From NCBI RefSeq assembly GCF_900114215.1, contig NZ_FOSG01000001.1:434001-498000 (forward strand): 64,000 nucleotides of DNA, written 5' to 3'. Shown one piece after another: positions 1-9,095 of this stretch (its first letter is position 1; each line of letters starts with the position of its first letter). Under the pieces are notes generated by a model. That model ran no database searches and was not told where the DNA came from. It was given only the letters and a program-made list of their open reading frames with translations. Source of the DNA: Streptomyces mangrovi. GTDB lineage: Bacteria > Actinomycetota > Actinomycetes > Streptomycetales > Streptomycetaceae. The position numbers and the translations under genes were made by a program.

Positions 1-1
1 C

Positions 2-1468
2 ACTCGGCACCAGGTACTCGTCGCCTCCAACCGCGGCCCCGTCTCCCACACGCTCGGCGAGGGGGGCGAGCTGACCGTCAAACGCGGCGGCGGCGGGCTG
101 GTCTCCGGCCTGTCGGCTGTCAAGGGCGATGCGGTGTGGGTCTGCGCGGCGCTGGGCGAGGGCGACCGCGAGGCGGTACGGCGCACGGGCGGCGAGCTGG
201 ACCCGGCGGACACCGGCGGCCAGCGGGTGCGGATGCTCGACATCGCGCCCGACGTCTTCGCGGACGCCTACAACGGCATCGCCAACTCCGTGCTGTGGTT
301 CGTCCACCACATGCTCTACCAGACCCCGACGGAGCCCGTCTTCGACGCGGAGTTCGAGCGGCAGTGGCGCTCCTACGAGGCGTACAACGCGGCGTTCGCC
401 GACGCACTGGCCCAGGAGGCCGCCGAGGGCGCGGCCGTCCTCGTGCAGGACTACCACCTCACCCTCGTCCCGGCCATGCTGCGCGAGCGGCGGCCCGACC
501 TGCGCATCGGCCACTTCTCGCACACCCCCTGGGCGCCGCCGGACTACTTCCGGGTGCTGCCGGACGACCCCGACGGCGGGGTCGCCGCCGAGGTGCTGCG
601 CGGCATCCTGGGCGCCGACCGGGCCGCCTTCCTCACCCGGCGCTGGGCAGGCGCCTTCGCCGACTGCTGCGTGAAGCTGCTGGGCGCGGAGGTCTCCGTG
701 GCCGACGGCGGCGACGAGATGATCGTCACCCACGAGGGCCGTGAGACGCGCATAGGCGTCCACGGCCTGGGCGCCGACGCCGAGTTCCTGCGCGAGCGCT
801 CCCGGCGCCCGGACGTGGAGGACCGGATCGCGCTGCTGCGCGGGCAGATCGGCCGCGGGCCCGACGGCGAGCCGCGCAGGACGATCGTGCGCGTGGACCG
901 CACCGAGCTGTCCAAGAACATCGTCCGCGGCCTGCTCGCCTACCGGCGGCTGCTGACGGACCGCCCCGAGTGGCGCGGCCGGGTCGTGCACGTCGCCTTC
1001 GCCTACCCCTCCCGGCAGGACCTGGCGGTCTACCGCGAGTACACCGACGAGGTCGCCCGCGTCGCCGAGGGGATCAACGCGGAGTTCGGCGAGGGCGACT
1101 GGACACCGGTCGAGCTGCACCTCAAGGACGACTTCGCGCGTTCCCTGGCGGCCTACCGGCTGGCCGACGTCGCCCTGATCAACCCGATCCGGGACGGCAT
1201 GAACCTGGTGGCCAAGGAGATCCCGGTGCTCTCCGACGGCGGCTGCGCGCTGGTCCTCTCCCGCGAGGCGGGCGCCTTCGCCGAACTGGCCGAGGACGCC
1301 ATCACCGTCAACCCCTACGACATCGGCGCCACGGCGGACGCCCTGCACCAGGCGCTGACGATGGACCCGGAGGAGCGCGCCGAGCGCACCAAGCGCCTGG
1401 CCGCGGCGGCCACGGCCCTGCCGCCCACGAAGTGGTTCCTGGACCAGCTGAACGCGCTGCGCGACTGA
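2..1468 (+). CDS. otsA: trehalose-6-phosphate synthase OtsA (5' end outside window)
   Basis: This is a GT20 glycosyltransferase that joins UDP- or GDP-glucose to glucose-6-phosphate, the first step of the cytoplasmic OtsA-OtsB trehalose route. Reading is open from base 2 and shows the N-terminal VLVASNRGPVS glycine-loop segment, so only a few residues are missing on the left. Further on are the family motifs VQDYHLTLVP, IGHFSHTPWAPPDYF, VRVDRTELSKNI and, near the C terminus, ALINPIRDGMNLVAKE, which contacts the sugar nucleotide. There are 488 residues in the window, normal for the family. The trehalose-phosphatase gene faces it from the other strand only about 80 bases away, so the two pathway genes are convergent rather than an operon. 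Identification is secure; only the start is unknown. Confidence 0.95.
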   Translation, partial: TRHQVLVASNRGPVSHTLGEGGELTVKRGGGGLVSGLSAVKGDAVWVCAALGEGDREAVRRTGGELDPADTGGQRVRMLDIAPDVFADAYNGIANSVLWFVHHMLYQTPTEPVFDAEFERQWRSYEAYNAAFADALAQEAAEGAAVLVQDYHLTLVPAMLRERRPDLRIGHFSHTPWAPPDYFRVLPDDPDGGVAAEVLRGILGADRAAFLTRRWAGAFADCCVKLLGAEVSVADGGDEMIVTHEGRETRIGVHGLGADAEFLRERSRRPDVEDRIALLRGQIGRGPDGEPRRTIVRVDRTELSKNIVRGLLAYRRLLTDRPEWRGRVVHVAFAYPSRQDLAVYREYTDEVARVAEGINAEFGEGDWTPVELHLKDDFARSLAAYRLADVALINPIRDGMNLVAKEIPVLSDGGCALVLSREAGAFAELAEDAITVNPYDIGATADALHQALTMDPEERAERTKRLAAAATALPPTKWFLDQLNALRD

Positions 1469-1506
1469 TCACCGGCCGACAGGCGGTCGACGACCGACGG
1501 CCGGTC

Positions 1507-1530
1507 CGCCGCCGGGCACGCCCGGCGGCG
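1507..1530. terminator. hairpin between otsA and otsB
   Basis: A perfect 10-bp inverted repeat (arms CGCCGCCGGG and CCCGGCGGCG) with a four-base loop lies between the convergent stop codons. It has no T tract, as is usual in Streptomyces, and could end transcription from both sides. Confidence 0.5.
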
Positions 1531-1547
1531 AGCCTGCCGCCCGGCCG

Positions 1548-2411
1548 TCAGGCCCCCAGCACGTCCGCCAGCGCGCCCAGCAGCCCCACCACCCCGGCGG
1601 GGCCGTCCACGACCAGATCCGCCCGTTCGGCCAGCGCGGTGACCTCGTCGCTGCCGCTGCACAGCAGCACCCCGGGCACACCCTCGCCGCGCAGCCGGTC
1701 CACCGCGTCGTAGGCGGCCAGGTCCCCCAGGTCGTCACCGCCGTAGAGGACCGAGGCGGCACCCGTCTCACGGAGGAACTCCGTCAGGGCCATGCCCTTG
1801 TCCATGCCCGGGGGCCGCAGCTCCAGCACCAGGCGGCCGGGCTCCACGGCCAGCCCGTGCCGTCCGGCCAGCTCGTCCAGAGGGCCGCGCAGCAGTTCGA
1901 AGGCGCCCTGCGGGTCGGCGGCCCGGCGGGTGTGGACGGCCAGCGCACGGCCCTTGTCCTCGGTACGGACGCCCCGCGGCGCCCCGGTCCTCTCCAGCAG
2001 ACCGGGCAGTTCGGCGCGCACGGCCTCCACTCCCGGGTGGGGCGGCGGGGTGCGGGTCTCGCCCGTGGCCGCGTCCCAGCGCTCCGCGCCGTACGCGCCG
2101 AGCACCACCAGATGCTCCAGACCGGGCGCCCCGGTGAAGCCGCCGTAGCGCGCGGCCGTGGCGGCCGGGCGCCCGGTGACGATGACGACGGCCCGCAGCA
2201 GCGGCGCCAGCCGGGCCAGGACGGGCACCGCCTCCGGGTGGGCGCGGGCGCTGTCGGGGTCGGGGACGATCGGGGCGATCGTCCCGTCGAAGTCGAGGGC
2301 GACCACGGCCCGCCCGGGGTCGGCCAGCAGTGCGGCCAGCCCTTCGCGTCCGGCGGGGGTGGTCGGTACGGGGAGTTGCTCCGGAAAGGTGTGTGAGGAG
2401 TGGCTGCCCAT
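1548..2411 (-). CDS. otsB: trehalose-phosphatase OtsB
   Basis: HAD-superfamily phosphatase that removes the phosphate from trehalose-6-phosphate, completing the pathway begun by the facing otsA. The 287-residue product carries HAD motif I in VALDFDGTIAPIV (nucleophile and acid aspartates), motif II in VIVTGRPAAT and motif IV in YGGDDLGDLAAYDAV. The C-terminal part VLELRPPGMDKGMAL is the conserved substrate-loop region of OtsB. I start at the ATG giving MGSHSSHTF; an in-frame ATG four codons upstream (2423) is possible. Reading is open far upstream, but the extra residues are arginine-rich and overlap the DUF3263 gene on the same strand, so they are not protein. Confidence 0.93.
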   Translation of the reverse strand: MGSHSSHTFPEQLPVPTTPAGREGLAALLADPGRAVVALDFDGTIAPIVPDPDSARAHPEAVPVLARLAPLLRAVVIVTGRPAATAARYGGFTGAPGLEHLVVLGAYGAERWDAATGETRTPPPHPGVEAVRAELPGLLERTGAPRGVRTEDKGRALAVHTRRAADPQGAFELLRGPLDELAGRHGLAVEPGRLVLELRPPGMDKGMALTEFLRETGAASVLYGGDDLGDLAAYDAVDRLRGEGVPGVLLCSGSDEVTALAERADLVVDGPAGVVGLLGALADVLGA

Positions 2412-2449
2412 GCCTGGGACCATACCCAGCGGCCGCCTCCTCACCGTCC

Positions 2450-2716
2450 CTACCGCAGCCCGCGCCGCTCGTCGCGCCGGCGGCGGAGCCGGTTGACCGT
2501 GACCGGGTCGCGGGCCAGGGCGCGCGGGTCGTCGAGCAGGGCGTTGAGCACCTGGTAGTAGCGCGTGGGCGACATGCCCAGGCGCTCGCGTATCACGCGC
2601 TCCTTGGCACCGGGGTTCGGCCAGCCGCGGCGCTCGACGGCGAGCACGGCCTCGTCCTCCTCGGACAGGCCGCCGGTGCCGTTGCCGCCGCTCGGCTGCT
2701 CGCTGCCGGTGCTCAC
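2450..2716 (-). CDS. DUF3263 family small protein
   Basis: An 88-residue protein starting at GTG with a good GGAGGG site just upstream. The segment LSEEDEAVLAVERRGWPNPGAKERVIRERLGMSPTRYYQVLNALLDDP is divided into two helices and a helix-turn-helix-like stretch, and matches my memory of the actinobacterial DUF3263 family, which is usually of this size and found beside otsB. A role in DNA binding is a guess from the fold. It lies 38 bases upstream of otsB on the same strand and is probably co-transcribed with it. The C terminus is very arginine-rich (RLRRRRDERRGLR), consistent with nucleic-acid contact. Confidence 0.8.
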   Translation of the reverse strand: MSTGSEQPSGGNGTGGLSEEDEAVLAVERRGWPNPGAKERVIRERLGMSPTRYYQVLNALLDDPRALARDPVTVNRLRRRRDERRGLR

Positions 2717-2950
2717 CCCTCCAACCTACTGCCGCGCTCGGACACCGCATCCCGGCCGCCGGACGGCCCTCGTCCCATCGCGTATCGCTTCGACAACGGT
2801 GCTTCACTCTCCCGGGCCGGGGCTGCTATCCACGTGCGTGTACCCGCCCGCCCGCCGGGTTCCACCGCCGACCGCACACCACGCCCCCGTCCCGCACCAC
2901 AGCGCCCCACACCCCACCCCGCGCCCCGCCCCCTTCACGAGGAGCCCCGC

Positions 2951-3901
2951 ATGGCCGCCGCAGAGCAGTCCCGCACCGCCGCCGAGATCGCCACCCAGCC
3001 CGGCTGCTGGCGGCGGGCGGCGAAGGCAGTGGAGTCCGGGTCCGCCGGGGCGCTGCCGCGCCCGGGCGAGCGGGTGGCGGTGACCGGCTGCGGCACCTCG
3101 TGGTTCATGGCCCAGTCCTACGCGGCCCTGCGCGAGGCCGCCGGGCAGGGCGAGACGGACGCCTTCGCGGCCTCGGAGTTCCCGGCCGGGCGCGCGTACG
3201 ACCGGGTGGTGGCGATCACCCGCTCCGGCACCACCTCCGAGGTGCTCGGCCTCCTGGCCCACCTGCGGGGCCGCGTGCCGACCACCGCCCTGACCGCCGA
3301 CCCCGCCACGCCCGTGACGGAGACCGCCGACCACACCGCCGTCCTGGACTGGGCCGACGAGGAGTCGGTCGTCCAGACCCGCTTCGCCACGACGGCGCTG
3401 GCGCTGCTGCGCGCGGGCCTGGAGCGGCACGGCGCGCCACCGGCCGGGGTGAAGCCGGTCGAACAGGCGGCGGTCGACGCGGAGCTGGCCGTCGTCCAGC
3501 CGCTGCCCCAGGCCGCGCTGGAGGCCGAGCAGTGGACGTTCCTGGGCCGCGGCTGGACGTACGGGCTGGCGCTGGAGGCGGCGCTGAAGATGCGCGAGGC
3601 GGCCGGCGCCTGGACGGAGGCGTACCCGGCGATGGAGTACCGCCACGGCCCCATCGCGATCGCCCGCCCGGGCCGTGCCGTCTGGCTGCTGGGCTCCCTG
3701 CCGGAGGGGCTGTCCGGCGACATCGCGCGGGTGGGCGGGGCGCTGCTGGCGGACTCCGACTGCCCGGGCACGGGCGAGCGGGCGCTGGACCCGATGGCCG
3801 ACCTGATCCGGGCCCAGCGCCTGGCGGTCGCCCTGGCGGAGACCTCCGGCGCGGACCCGGACCGGCCGCGCAACCTCACGCGCAGCGTGGTCCTGGGCTG
3901 A
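2951..3901 (+). CDS. SIS-domain sugar-phosphate isomerase/deaminase-like protein
   Basis: A 316-residue cytoplasmic protein with two SIS folds, the phospho-sugar binding module of GlmS and AgaS. The first SIS domain shows VAVTGCGTSWFMAQSYAAL and VVAITRSGTTSEVLGLL; the second shows FLGRGWTYGLALEAALKMREAAGAWTEA followed by EYRHGPIAIA, the typical GlmS-like ending with Glu and His. There is no glutaminase domain, so it cannot make glucosamine-6-phosphate from glutamine; a deaminase or isomerase acting on amino-sugar phosphates is more likely. The nearby nagK-nagA genes fit that role. The start ATG has GAGGAG eight bases upstream. The exact substrate cannot be read from sequence. Confidence 0.85.
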   Translation: MAAAEQSRTAAEIATQPGCWRRAAKAVESGSAGALPRPGERVAVTGCGTSWFMAQSYAALREAAGQGETDAFAASEFPAGRAYDRVVAITRSGTTSEVLGLLAHLRGRVPTTALTADPATPVTETADHTAVLDWADEESVVQTRFATTALALLRAGLERHGAPPAGVKPVEQAAVDAELAVVQPLPQAALEAEQWTFLGRGWTYGLALEAALKMREAAGAWTEAYPAMEYRHGPIAIARPGRAVWLLGSLPEGLSGDIARVGGALLADSDCPGTGERALDPMADLIRAQRLAVALAETSGADPDRPRNLTRSVVLG

Positions 3902-3940
3902 CGCGCCAGCCGGCGGCCCGCCGGGGCCGCTCGTGCCGCC

Positions 3941-3989
3941 CGTACAAACCTCGTACCGCTCGTACAGCCCGTACAGCCCTCGTACAGCC
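3941..3989. repeat. short CGTACAGCC repeats upstream of the DUF5954 gene
   Basis: Five CGTAC cores occur in about 50 bases, three of them as exact CGTACAGCC units at 3961, 3970 and 3981, followed by ACTGTACGTG. The block fills the gap between the SIS gene and the next gene and could be a multi-site operator or simple slippage; neither is shown. Confidence 0.45.
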
Positions 3990-4057
3990 GGGAACTGTAC
4001 GTGCCGAGACGCCGGGAACCGGCTGACGCGGCGGAGCGGATCCAACACAGTGGGTGC

Positions 4058-5077
4058 ATGAAGGACCACCGTGAGAAGTCACCCGACCACCTGACCATCC
4101 GCGTACGGGCCCAGGACGACCCCGTCTCCCGGGTCACCGAGCACGACACCGTCGAGGCCTCCGTGCGCTACCCGCAGGTCGTGATCCGGGGGCCCGTCTT
4201 CGGCTTCGCCGAGCAGCGGCCCGAGGACGGCCCCCGCTGGCGGCTGCTGAGCGACATGGACAGCGGCTTCCCGCAGCACGCCCGGGACGGCCTCAACTCG
4301 TACCTGTGGTTCACGGCCCGGGACGACACCGAGGACCGGGCGCTGCGCCGCCGGCTGCTGGCGGCCGTCGCCCGGCTGGAGACCGAGCCGGTGGACGAGG
4401 TCTCGGTGGGCGACACCCGCTACCGCGTCGTGCGCGGCGACGAGTTCGCCCGCATCGGCCCCGACGGGCTGGAACCGCCCCGCCCCACCGACCCCGAACC
4501 CCCGGGGCCGCTCTCCTGGAAACTGAGCGACCGGTCGGTCTCACGGACGCAGGGCTTCGTCGTCGACCACGCCGCCGCCGTCGGCCTCATGACGGGCATC
4601 CAGCGGGTCGAACTGCTGTCACTGGCCTATCGGGCCGCGCGCTACCCGGAGGAGGTGCGGGCGGACTCCCTGCGCGCCCTGCACACCCACCCCGGCGTGG
4701 TGCTCCTGCCCGCCGCCTTCGCCTTCGCCGAGGAGAAGGAGGACTCCTGGGAGCCGGTCTGCGTCTCCCTCCCCACCCCGCACGACGCCCGGCGGTCGAT
4801 GGTGAACCATCTGAAGGAGATCCGGCCCATGCTCTACGACGTCCCCCCGGACGAGGCCGAGGAGGACGCGCGGGCGGCCGACGAGTACGTGGCCGCCACC
4901 CCGCGCGGCAACGAGCTGCGGGTGCGCGGCCGGTGCTTCCGGATCGTCCGCGTGGAGCGGCTGGTCCGCGTCGGCCCCGACGGGCCCGAGACGTCCCGCC
5001 CCTCGGACCGGGACCCGCAGCCGCCGATGCGGCTCCACCCGGTGATGGACGAGTTCGGAAACATCCTCCGCGACTGA
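4058..5077 (+). CDS. DUF5954-type conserved Streptomyces protein
   Basis: A 339-residue soluble protein without signal peptide or membrane segment. It looks like two repeats of one module: residues about 70-150 (VEDVSVGDTRYRVVRGDEFARIGPDGLEPPRPTD is its end, given here only in part) and about 235-325 share the pattern ADEYVAATPRGNELRV, then RCFRIVRVERLVRVGPDGPE. From memory this belongs to the DUF5954 family of Streptomyces; function is unknown. The start MKDHREK is chosen because residues upstream of it overlap the CGTAC repeat block; its ribosome site is weak. It is followed by a very strong hairpin, so it is probably transcribed alone. Confidence 0.75.
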   Translation: MKDHREKSPDHLTIRVRAQDDPVSRVTEHDTVEASVRYPQVVIRGPVFGFAEQRPEDGPRWRLLSDMDSGFPQHARDGLNSYLWFTARDDTEDRALRRRLLAAVARLETEPVDEVSVGDTRYRVVRGDEFARIGPDGLEPPRPTDPEPPGPLSWKLSDRSVSRTQGFVVDHAAAVGLMTGIQRVELLSLAYRAARYPEEVRADSLRALHTHPGVVLLPAAFAFAEEKEDSWEPVCVSLPTPHDARRSMVNHLKEIRPMLYDVPPDEAEEDARAADEYVAATPRGNELRVRGRCFRIVRVERLVRVGPDGPETSRPSDRDPQPPMRLHPVMDEFGNILRD

Positions 5078-5090
5078 CCGCCCGGCCCCC

Positions 5091-5125
5091 GCTGTCCCGC
5101 CCGGCCCCGGGCCGGGCGGGACAGC
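5091..5125. terminator. strong hairpin after the DUF5954 gene
   Basis: A perfect 16-bp inverted repeat (left arm GCTGTCCCGCCCGGCC) with a three-base loop starts 13 bases after the stop codon. It separates this gene from the leftward locus that ends at 5229 and may act in both directions. Confidence 0.7.
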
Positions 5126-5228
5126 GCCCGGCACACGGCCTGTCGAAGAAGGCAACGAGGGGAAGCGGACCGGAAGTCGGTCTCTCAACAGAAGTACTGG
5201 CCCAGGAGACACCCCCGCGTGCGTCACC

Positions 5229-6161
5229 TCAGGCCCACCGCGCATATCCCTCTGTGATCTTCTCAAGAACCTTCGGGTGCAGGCCCGTCCCCCTGCTTTC
5301 CGATGCGGGGAACCTGACACCCAGATCATTTGAGCGCTCCTGGAAGATGTTCACCAAGTACCCGCCGTCCCGGTTCTCGGAAAAAATATCCTCAGCCTTT
5401 CCTTCACCTGTCCCCCCGTAGCCCTCCAGCCAATCCTCCCGGCCCCTGTCGCCACTTCGCCCCTCAAGCGCCTGAGCCCCTATCGCGTCCAGAAATCCCA
5501 TGGATTCCCCCACCCTCAGAGCCGCCAACTCGGCTCCCACGGTTCCCTTCCGGAAGTCCTCCTCACCAAGTTCAGCAGCGTCCCTCTTGGCGAGATCCAA
5601 GTGGAATCCGTGAATCTCTCCGAAAGACTCACCATCTTCGGCCACCCCGCGAACAAAATCCTCGACCGTCGACCTTTCGATGTCCACGTCGTTCGGCTCG
5701 GTCACCAGCATGTCGCTCGATAGATCCCCGTAGATGCCGATGACATAGCGAATGTCCGACGAGTAGAAGTTGAAGGCGTTCGCCATATTCCGGCGGATTT
5801 CCCGAGGAACGGCTTCCGGGTCGTTCTGGGCTCGATCCCCATACGCCTTTACAACCTTCTCGAAGACACGGATGCGCTCGGCGTCATGCTCGGGCGTCTT
5901 CTCCGGTGGACGGGTCCCCGCAGGCCGACCCGTCATAGCCGTCTCCAGCGCATCCCCGCACTCGGTCGTCGATCCGCCTTCCTCCGGCTCGCCCCCGGGC
6001 ACGAGGCTCCAGCAGAAGGCGTTCCGCTCCTCCTGCTCCGCCGATCCGTCGGCACCGCTCCAGAACCACCAGCCGGCAAGCACCACTGCCGCTAGGGCCA
6101 CAACCATCCCGGCCAGCCCCAGCGTCGGACGCCGCTTGCTCCCCTTGAGTTCTTCGGTCAC
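5229..6161 (-). CDS. membrane-anchored paralogue of the neighbouring WXG protein's C-terminal domain
   Basis: A 310-residue protein with a short cytoplasmic start, one membrane helix (LGLAGMVVALAAVVLAGWWFW) and an extracytoplasmic domain. That domain aligns by eye with the C-terminal part of the upstream gene's product: ALETAMTGRPAG against ALEAAMTGQVPG, RRNMANAFNFYSSDIRYVIG against RQNMANALAYYPGDIHEILG, and PNDVDIERSTVEDFVRGVAEDG against PNEIDLDRGTVSRFIRDVSEDG. I take the GTG at 6161, which has GGAGTTGAGG upstream; a GTG at 6185 has no clear site. It lies last in a leftward locus, 52 bases after the large WXG-like gene. GC is lower than the window average. The family resembles DUF6571 as I remember it; function is unknown. 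Confidence 0.8.
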   Translation of the reverse strand: MTEELKGSKRRPTLGLAGMVVALAAVVLAGWWFWSGADGSAEQEERNAFCWSLVPGGEPEEGGSTTECGDALETAMTGRPAGTRPPEKTPEHDAERIRVFEKVVKAYGDRAQNDPEAVPREIRRNMANAFNFYSSDIRYVIGIYGDLSSDMLVTEPNDVDIERSTVEDFVRGVAEDGESFGEIHGFHLDLAKRDAAELGEEDFRKGTVGAELAALRVGESMGFLDAIGAQALEGRSGDRGREDWLEGYGGTGEGKAEDIFSENRDGGYLVNIFQERSNDLGVRFPASESRGTGLHPKVLEKITEGYARWA

Positions 6162-6213
6162 GCGGAGCACCTCAACTCCCGGCACACCGCACCCGTGAGG
6201 GTACTGGACCGAT

Positions 6214-8560
6214 TCACGGTGCTCCCCCTATAGAACCCCTGGCCTGACCAATACCGTAATTGTATCCACCCGCCGCCCATGGCGTGACCTTCACCGTGAA
6301 AACTCCCTCTTCTTTATCCGTCAAATAGCTTTTCGGCAACCCCAGGTCAAGCGCCTTTTCCGCGAGAGCCCTCTCCAGCCTCGGATATCCATTCTGCTGA
6401 TAGTACTTTATCAACTCTTCTTTATGTTTCTCCTCAGTCTCCGCATTAGCCTTGTCGAGCTCCTCTCCCGTACCTATGTCAACAAGACGCTGAAATACAT
6501 CGCCAACCACAGGTATACCCGTAACCGGGGCGCCTATGGCGTGATAGCTGTAAACTTTGTCCCAGCCATTCTCGGAAAGTTCATTTTCTCGCTGAGACGA
6601 GATCACGTCGGCCCGAATTCCGTCCAGCGATCCCATCACCTGCCCGCTCACCTGAGAAACCAGCTGAATCTTACTGGTACCCTTCTCGAAATCCCCCCTA
6701 TCCAGCTCTTCCATATCTCCGGCGATTATCCGCATCTGAGAGTCATGAATCGTCCGGAAAGCTCTTCCATCTTCTGAAACATCGCGAATGAAGCGGCTGA
6801 CCGTCCCTCTGTCGAGATCGATCTCATTGGGATCCGTTGAAACATCCTGGGCAGAGCCATCACTCCTGTCCCCATGATCGACTCTCATGCCCAATATTTC
6901 ATGTATATCCCCTGGATAGTAAGCGAGTGCATTCGCCATGTTCTGGCGAACATTATCATGCATCACCGCTCTCTCGAATTCCTCTCCGGTGCTCCCGTTC
7001 GGATTTTCCATTGCCGCATACGAATTGATTACGTTCTCCAGGAGGCGTGCCTGCTTCTCGCTGTGGTGTGTGGGGTTCTCTCCCCGGGGATCCTCGCCGG
7101 GGACCTGGCCGGTCATGGCGGCCTCCAGGGCCGCGCCGAAGCCGACGTGGCTGTCGGCGTCGGCCTTGTCCGGGCCGGACACCTCGACCTTGCGGTACTC
7201 GGAGGTATTGACCAGATCCCAGTCGCGCTCCTTCTGGAGGTAGTGCAGACGGTCCTTTCCGGCGGCCGTGTCAGGATCGAAGTAGGCGGTGGCGATGTCG
7301 GGGGTCTTGCTCATGATGCCGAGGACACCGTCGTAGGGGTCGTTGGCGAACCAGCTGTCCCCATCCCGTGCGAAGGTGCCGTCCTCTTTCCTCGTACCCG
7401 CGAACCCCCGGTCGAGGTCCCAGATGTCGGGGTCACCCTTCCGCTTCGAGTCCTCGTCCGTCTGCTTCGAGTCCTCGGCGGTGCGGATGTCGTCGGCGAG
7501 GTCGTGCAGGAACTGCTCGCTGTAGCCGCTGCCGTTCTGCATCAGGGTGACGATCGACTGGTAGCCCCGCATCCTCTGGTCGTTGTTGGCTTGGCCGACG
7601 ATCTCGGCGTCGTACTCCTTGAGGCCGGCTTCCCTGAGGTCCTTCATCCACTTGTCGTAGAACCTCTGGTCCTCTTCCCTCTCCTTGCCCTTGCCCTCGA
7701 CCTTGGTGGCGGTGGCGATGACGTCGGCCAGGTGCCGGTCCATGCTCAGGTAGTGCCTCTTCCGGCCGGTCTCCTCGAAGTACGCACGGTCGGTCAGCTC
7801 GTTGTGCGTGCGGATGACGCCGTCAGGGCCGCCCAGGGATGTGATGAGGGTGCGGCTGAACTCCTGGTCGGACTTGTTCTCCCGCATCAGGAGGTCGAGT
7901 TCTTTCCGCTCCGCGTCGGAGAGCTTCTCGCCCCGCCTGATCTTGTCGTACAGCTCCTCGGCGCGTGCGGCGTTGGCCTCGCCCGCATCACTCTTGAGCG
8001 CCCCGTTGAAGCCGTCCAGCAGCCCCTTGTCGCCGTCGGACGGATCCGACATGAGCGCCATACGGAAGTTCTCATCGGCGTCCTGGACGTTCTTGACCGC
8101 GTCGAGGATCTTGTTCGTCCAGGATTCCTCCAGCTCCTGGCGGGCGAGCTGGTTGGCGCGGTAGATCTCCGCCCTGTCCTCGTCCATCCTGGCGAGGTCC
8201 GCGGTGCAGCGGCCGGAGTACGGGTTGACGGTCATGCAGGCCTCGATGGCCTGATCACGCAGTTCGATGACCTTGTTGCGCCGGGAGTTGAGCGTCCTGT
8301 ACGCCTCTTTCAACAGTCCGCCGACGGCCTTGGCCTCGTCGCGCGCACCCGCGTACTCCTCCTGCGTGACCTGGGCCCGGCTCTTGAACGTCGTGGCCGA
8401 CTCACCTCGCCCAGCCGTCGGCCTCCACCGCGGCCTTGACGTGGTCGCGGTAGTTGTCGTGCAGCTCGCCGAACCGCTTGCCCATGTCCTCCCATGCGGT
8501 GGCCGCGTCGGAGAGGCTCGACAGGTCGGTGTTGATGATCGTCTCGTAGTCGACTGTCAT
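6214..8560 (-). CDS. WXG100-headed large protein, DUF6571-like, frameshifted in the WXG motif
   Basis: The natural start is the ATG at 8560 (MTVDYETIINTDLSSL) with GAGAGGAA upstream. This frame gives a WXG100-like helix (SDAATAWEDMGKRFGELH) and reaches GW at the W-x-G turn, then hits TGA at 8402. One frame over, the protein continues RGESATTFKSRAQVTQEEY and runs on for about 730 residues. Deleting one G from the GGG at 8410-8412 would restore W-R-G-E-S, so a single-base insertion or sequence error is likely. The middle part has the DUF6571-like stretch IATAYFDPDTAAGKDRLHYL. The C-terminal ~220 residues are low-GC and resemble the next gene. No enzyme motif is visible. It is probably a type VII-type export candidate or surface protein; this is inference. 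Confidence 0.75.
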
Positions 8561-8579
8561 GTCGGTTCCTCTCTTCCGC

Positions 8580-9095
8580 TCAGAAGTCCGCTATCGGGCT
8601 CTTCGCCGCCGGGCGGCCCAGGCCCGGACCGGGCGAGGAACCGGCGCCGGGCGCGTAGTCGCTCAGGGCACTGCGGTAGAGAGGGGAGACGCCGTCGAAG
8701 GACGCCTTGGTGTCGGTCTCGTTGTTCCCGAAGAGGGTGTTGGTCTGCTCAAGTCCGGTGAGCTCGGTGTCCAGGCGGCCCTGGAGCCGTTTGGAGTTCC
8801 GTTCCCACTTGTTCAGCCGGTGGGACAGCCCCCTGGCCACCTCCCAGCCGTTCAGCTTCCCCTTGGTGCAGATGGTGGCGTTCGAGCCGCCGGCGGCGTC
8901 CACACTGTCGTCCTCGGCGAGGATGCTCGCCTTCCCGGTGTCCGGGCCAAGATGCCGCTCGATGTAGTCGGCGGCTTTCTTCTTCTGTGTCTCGGAGTGC
9001 GCCAGATCACCGCCGGGCCCCTGGCCTCCTCCGCCTCCCGGGTGTGCCAGTTCGTTCAGCCGTGTGCTCGTGGGCCGCTGGTCCTCGATGGACAC
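8580..9095 (-). CDS. small helical partner protein of the WXG locus
   Basis: A 171-residue protein beginning at GTG (MSIEDQRPTSTRLNELAHPG). The first 35 residues are glycine-rich and disordered; the middle is helical, with KWERNSKRLQGRLDTELTGLEQ and DYIERHLGPDTGKASILAEDD. There is no signal peptide or membrane segment. It sits 19 bases upstream of the frameshifted WXG protein gene and is first in that leftward operon. The second WXG locus at 20.2 kb also opens with a protein of this size and helical character, so I read it as the paired subunit or chaperone of an exported WXG protein. I do not recognise a named family. Confidence 0.75.
   Translation of the reverse strand: MSIEDQRPTSTRLNELAHPGGGGGQGPGGDLAHSETQKKKAADYIERHLGPDTGKASILAEDDSVDAAGGSNATICTKGKLNGWEVARGLSHRLNKWERNSKRLQGRLDTELTGLEQTNTLFGNNETDTKASFDGVSPLYRSALSDYAPGAGSSPGPGLGRPAAKSPIADF

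Noticed and set aside
8311..8313. TTG at 8313 as start of the large WXG protein
   Set aside because: It removes the W-x-G region and has no ribosome site; coding composition continues upstream in the same frame to the break at 8411.
6874..8439. 521-codon plus-strand frame opposite the WXG protein
   Set aside because: Antisense shadow, no ribosome site, composition unlike a protein.
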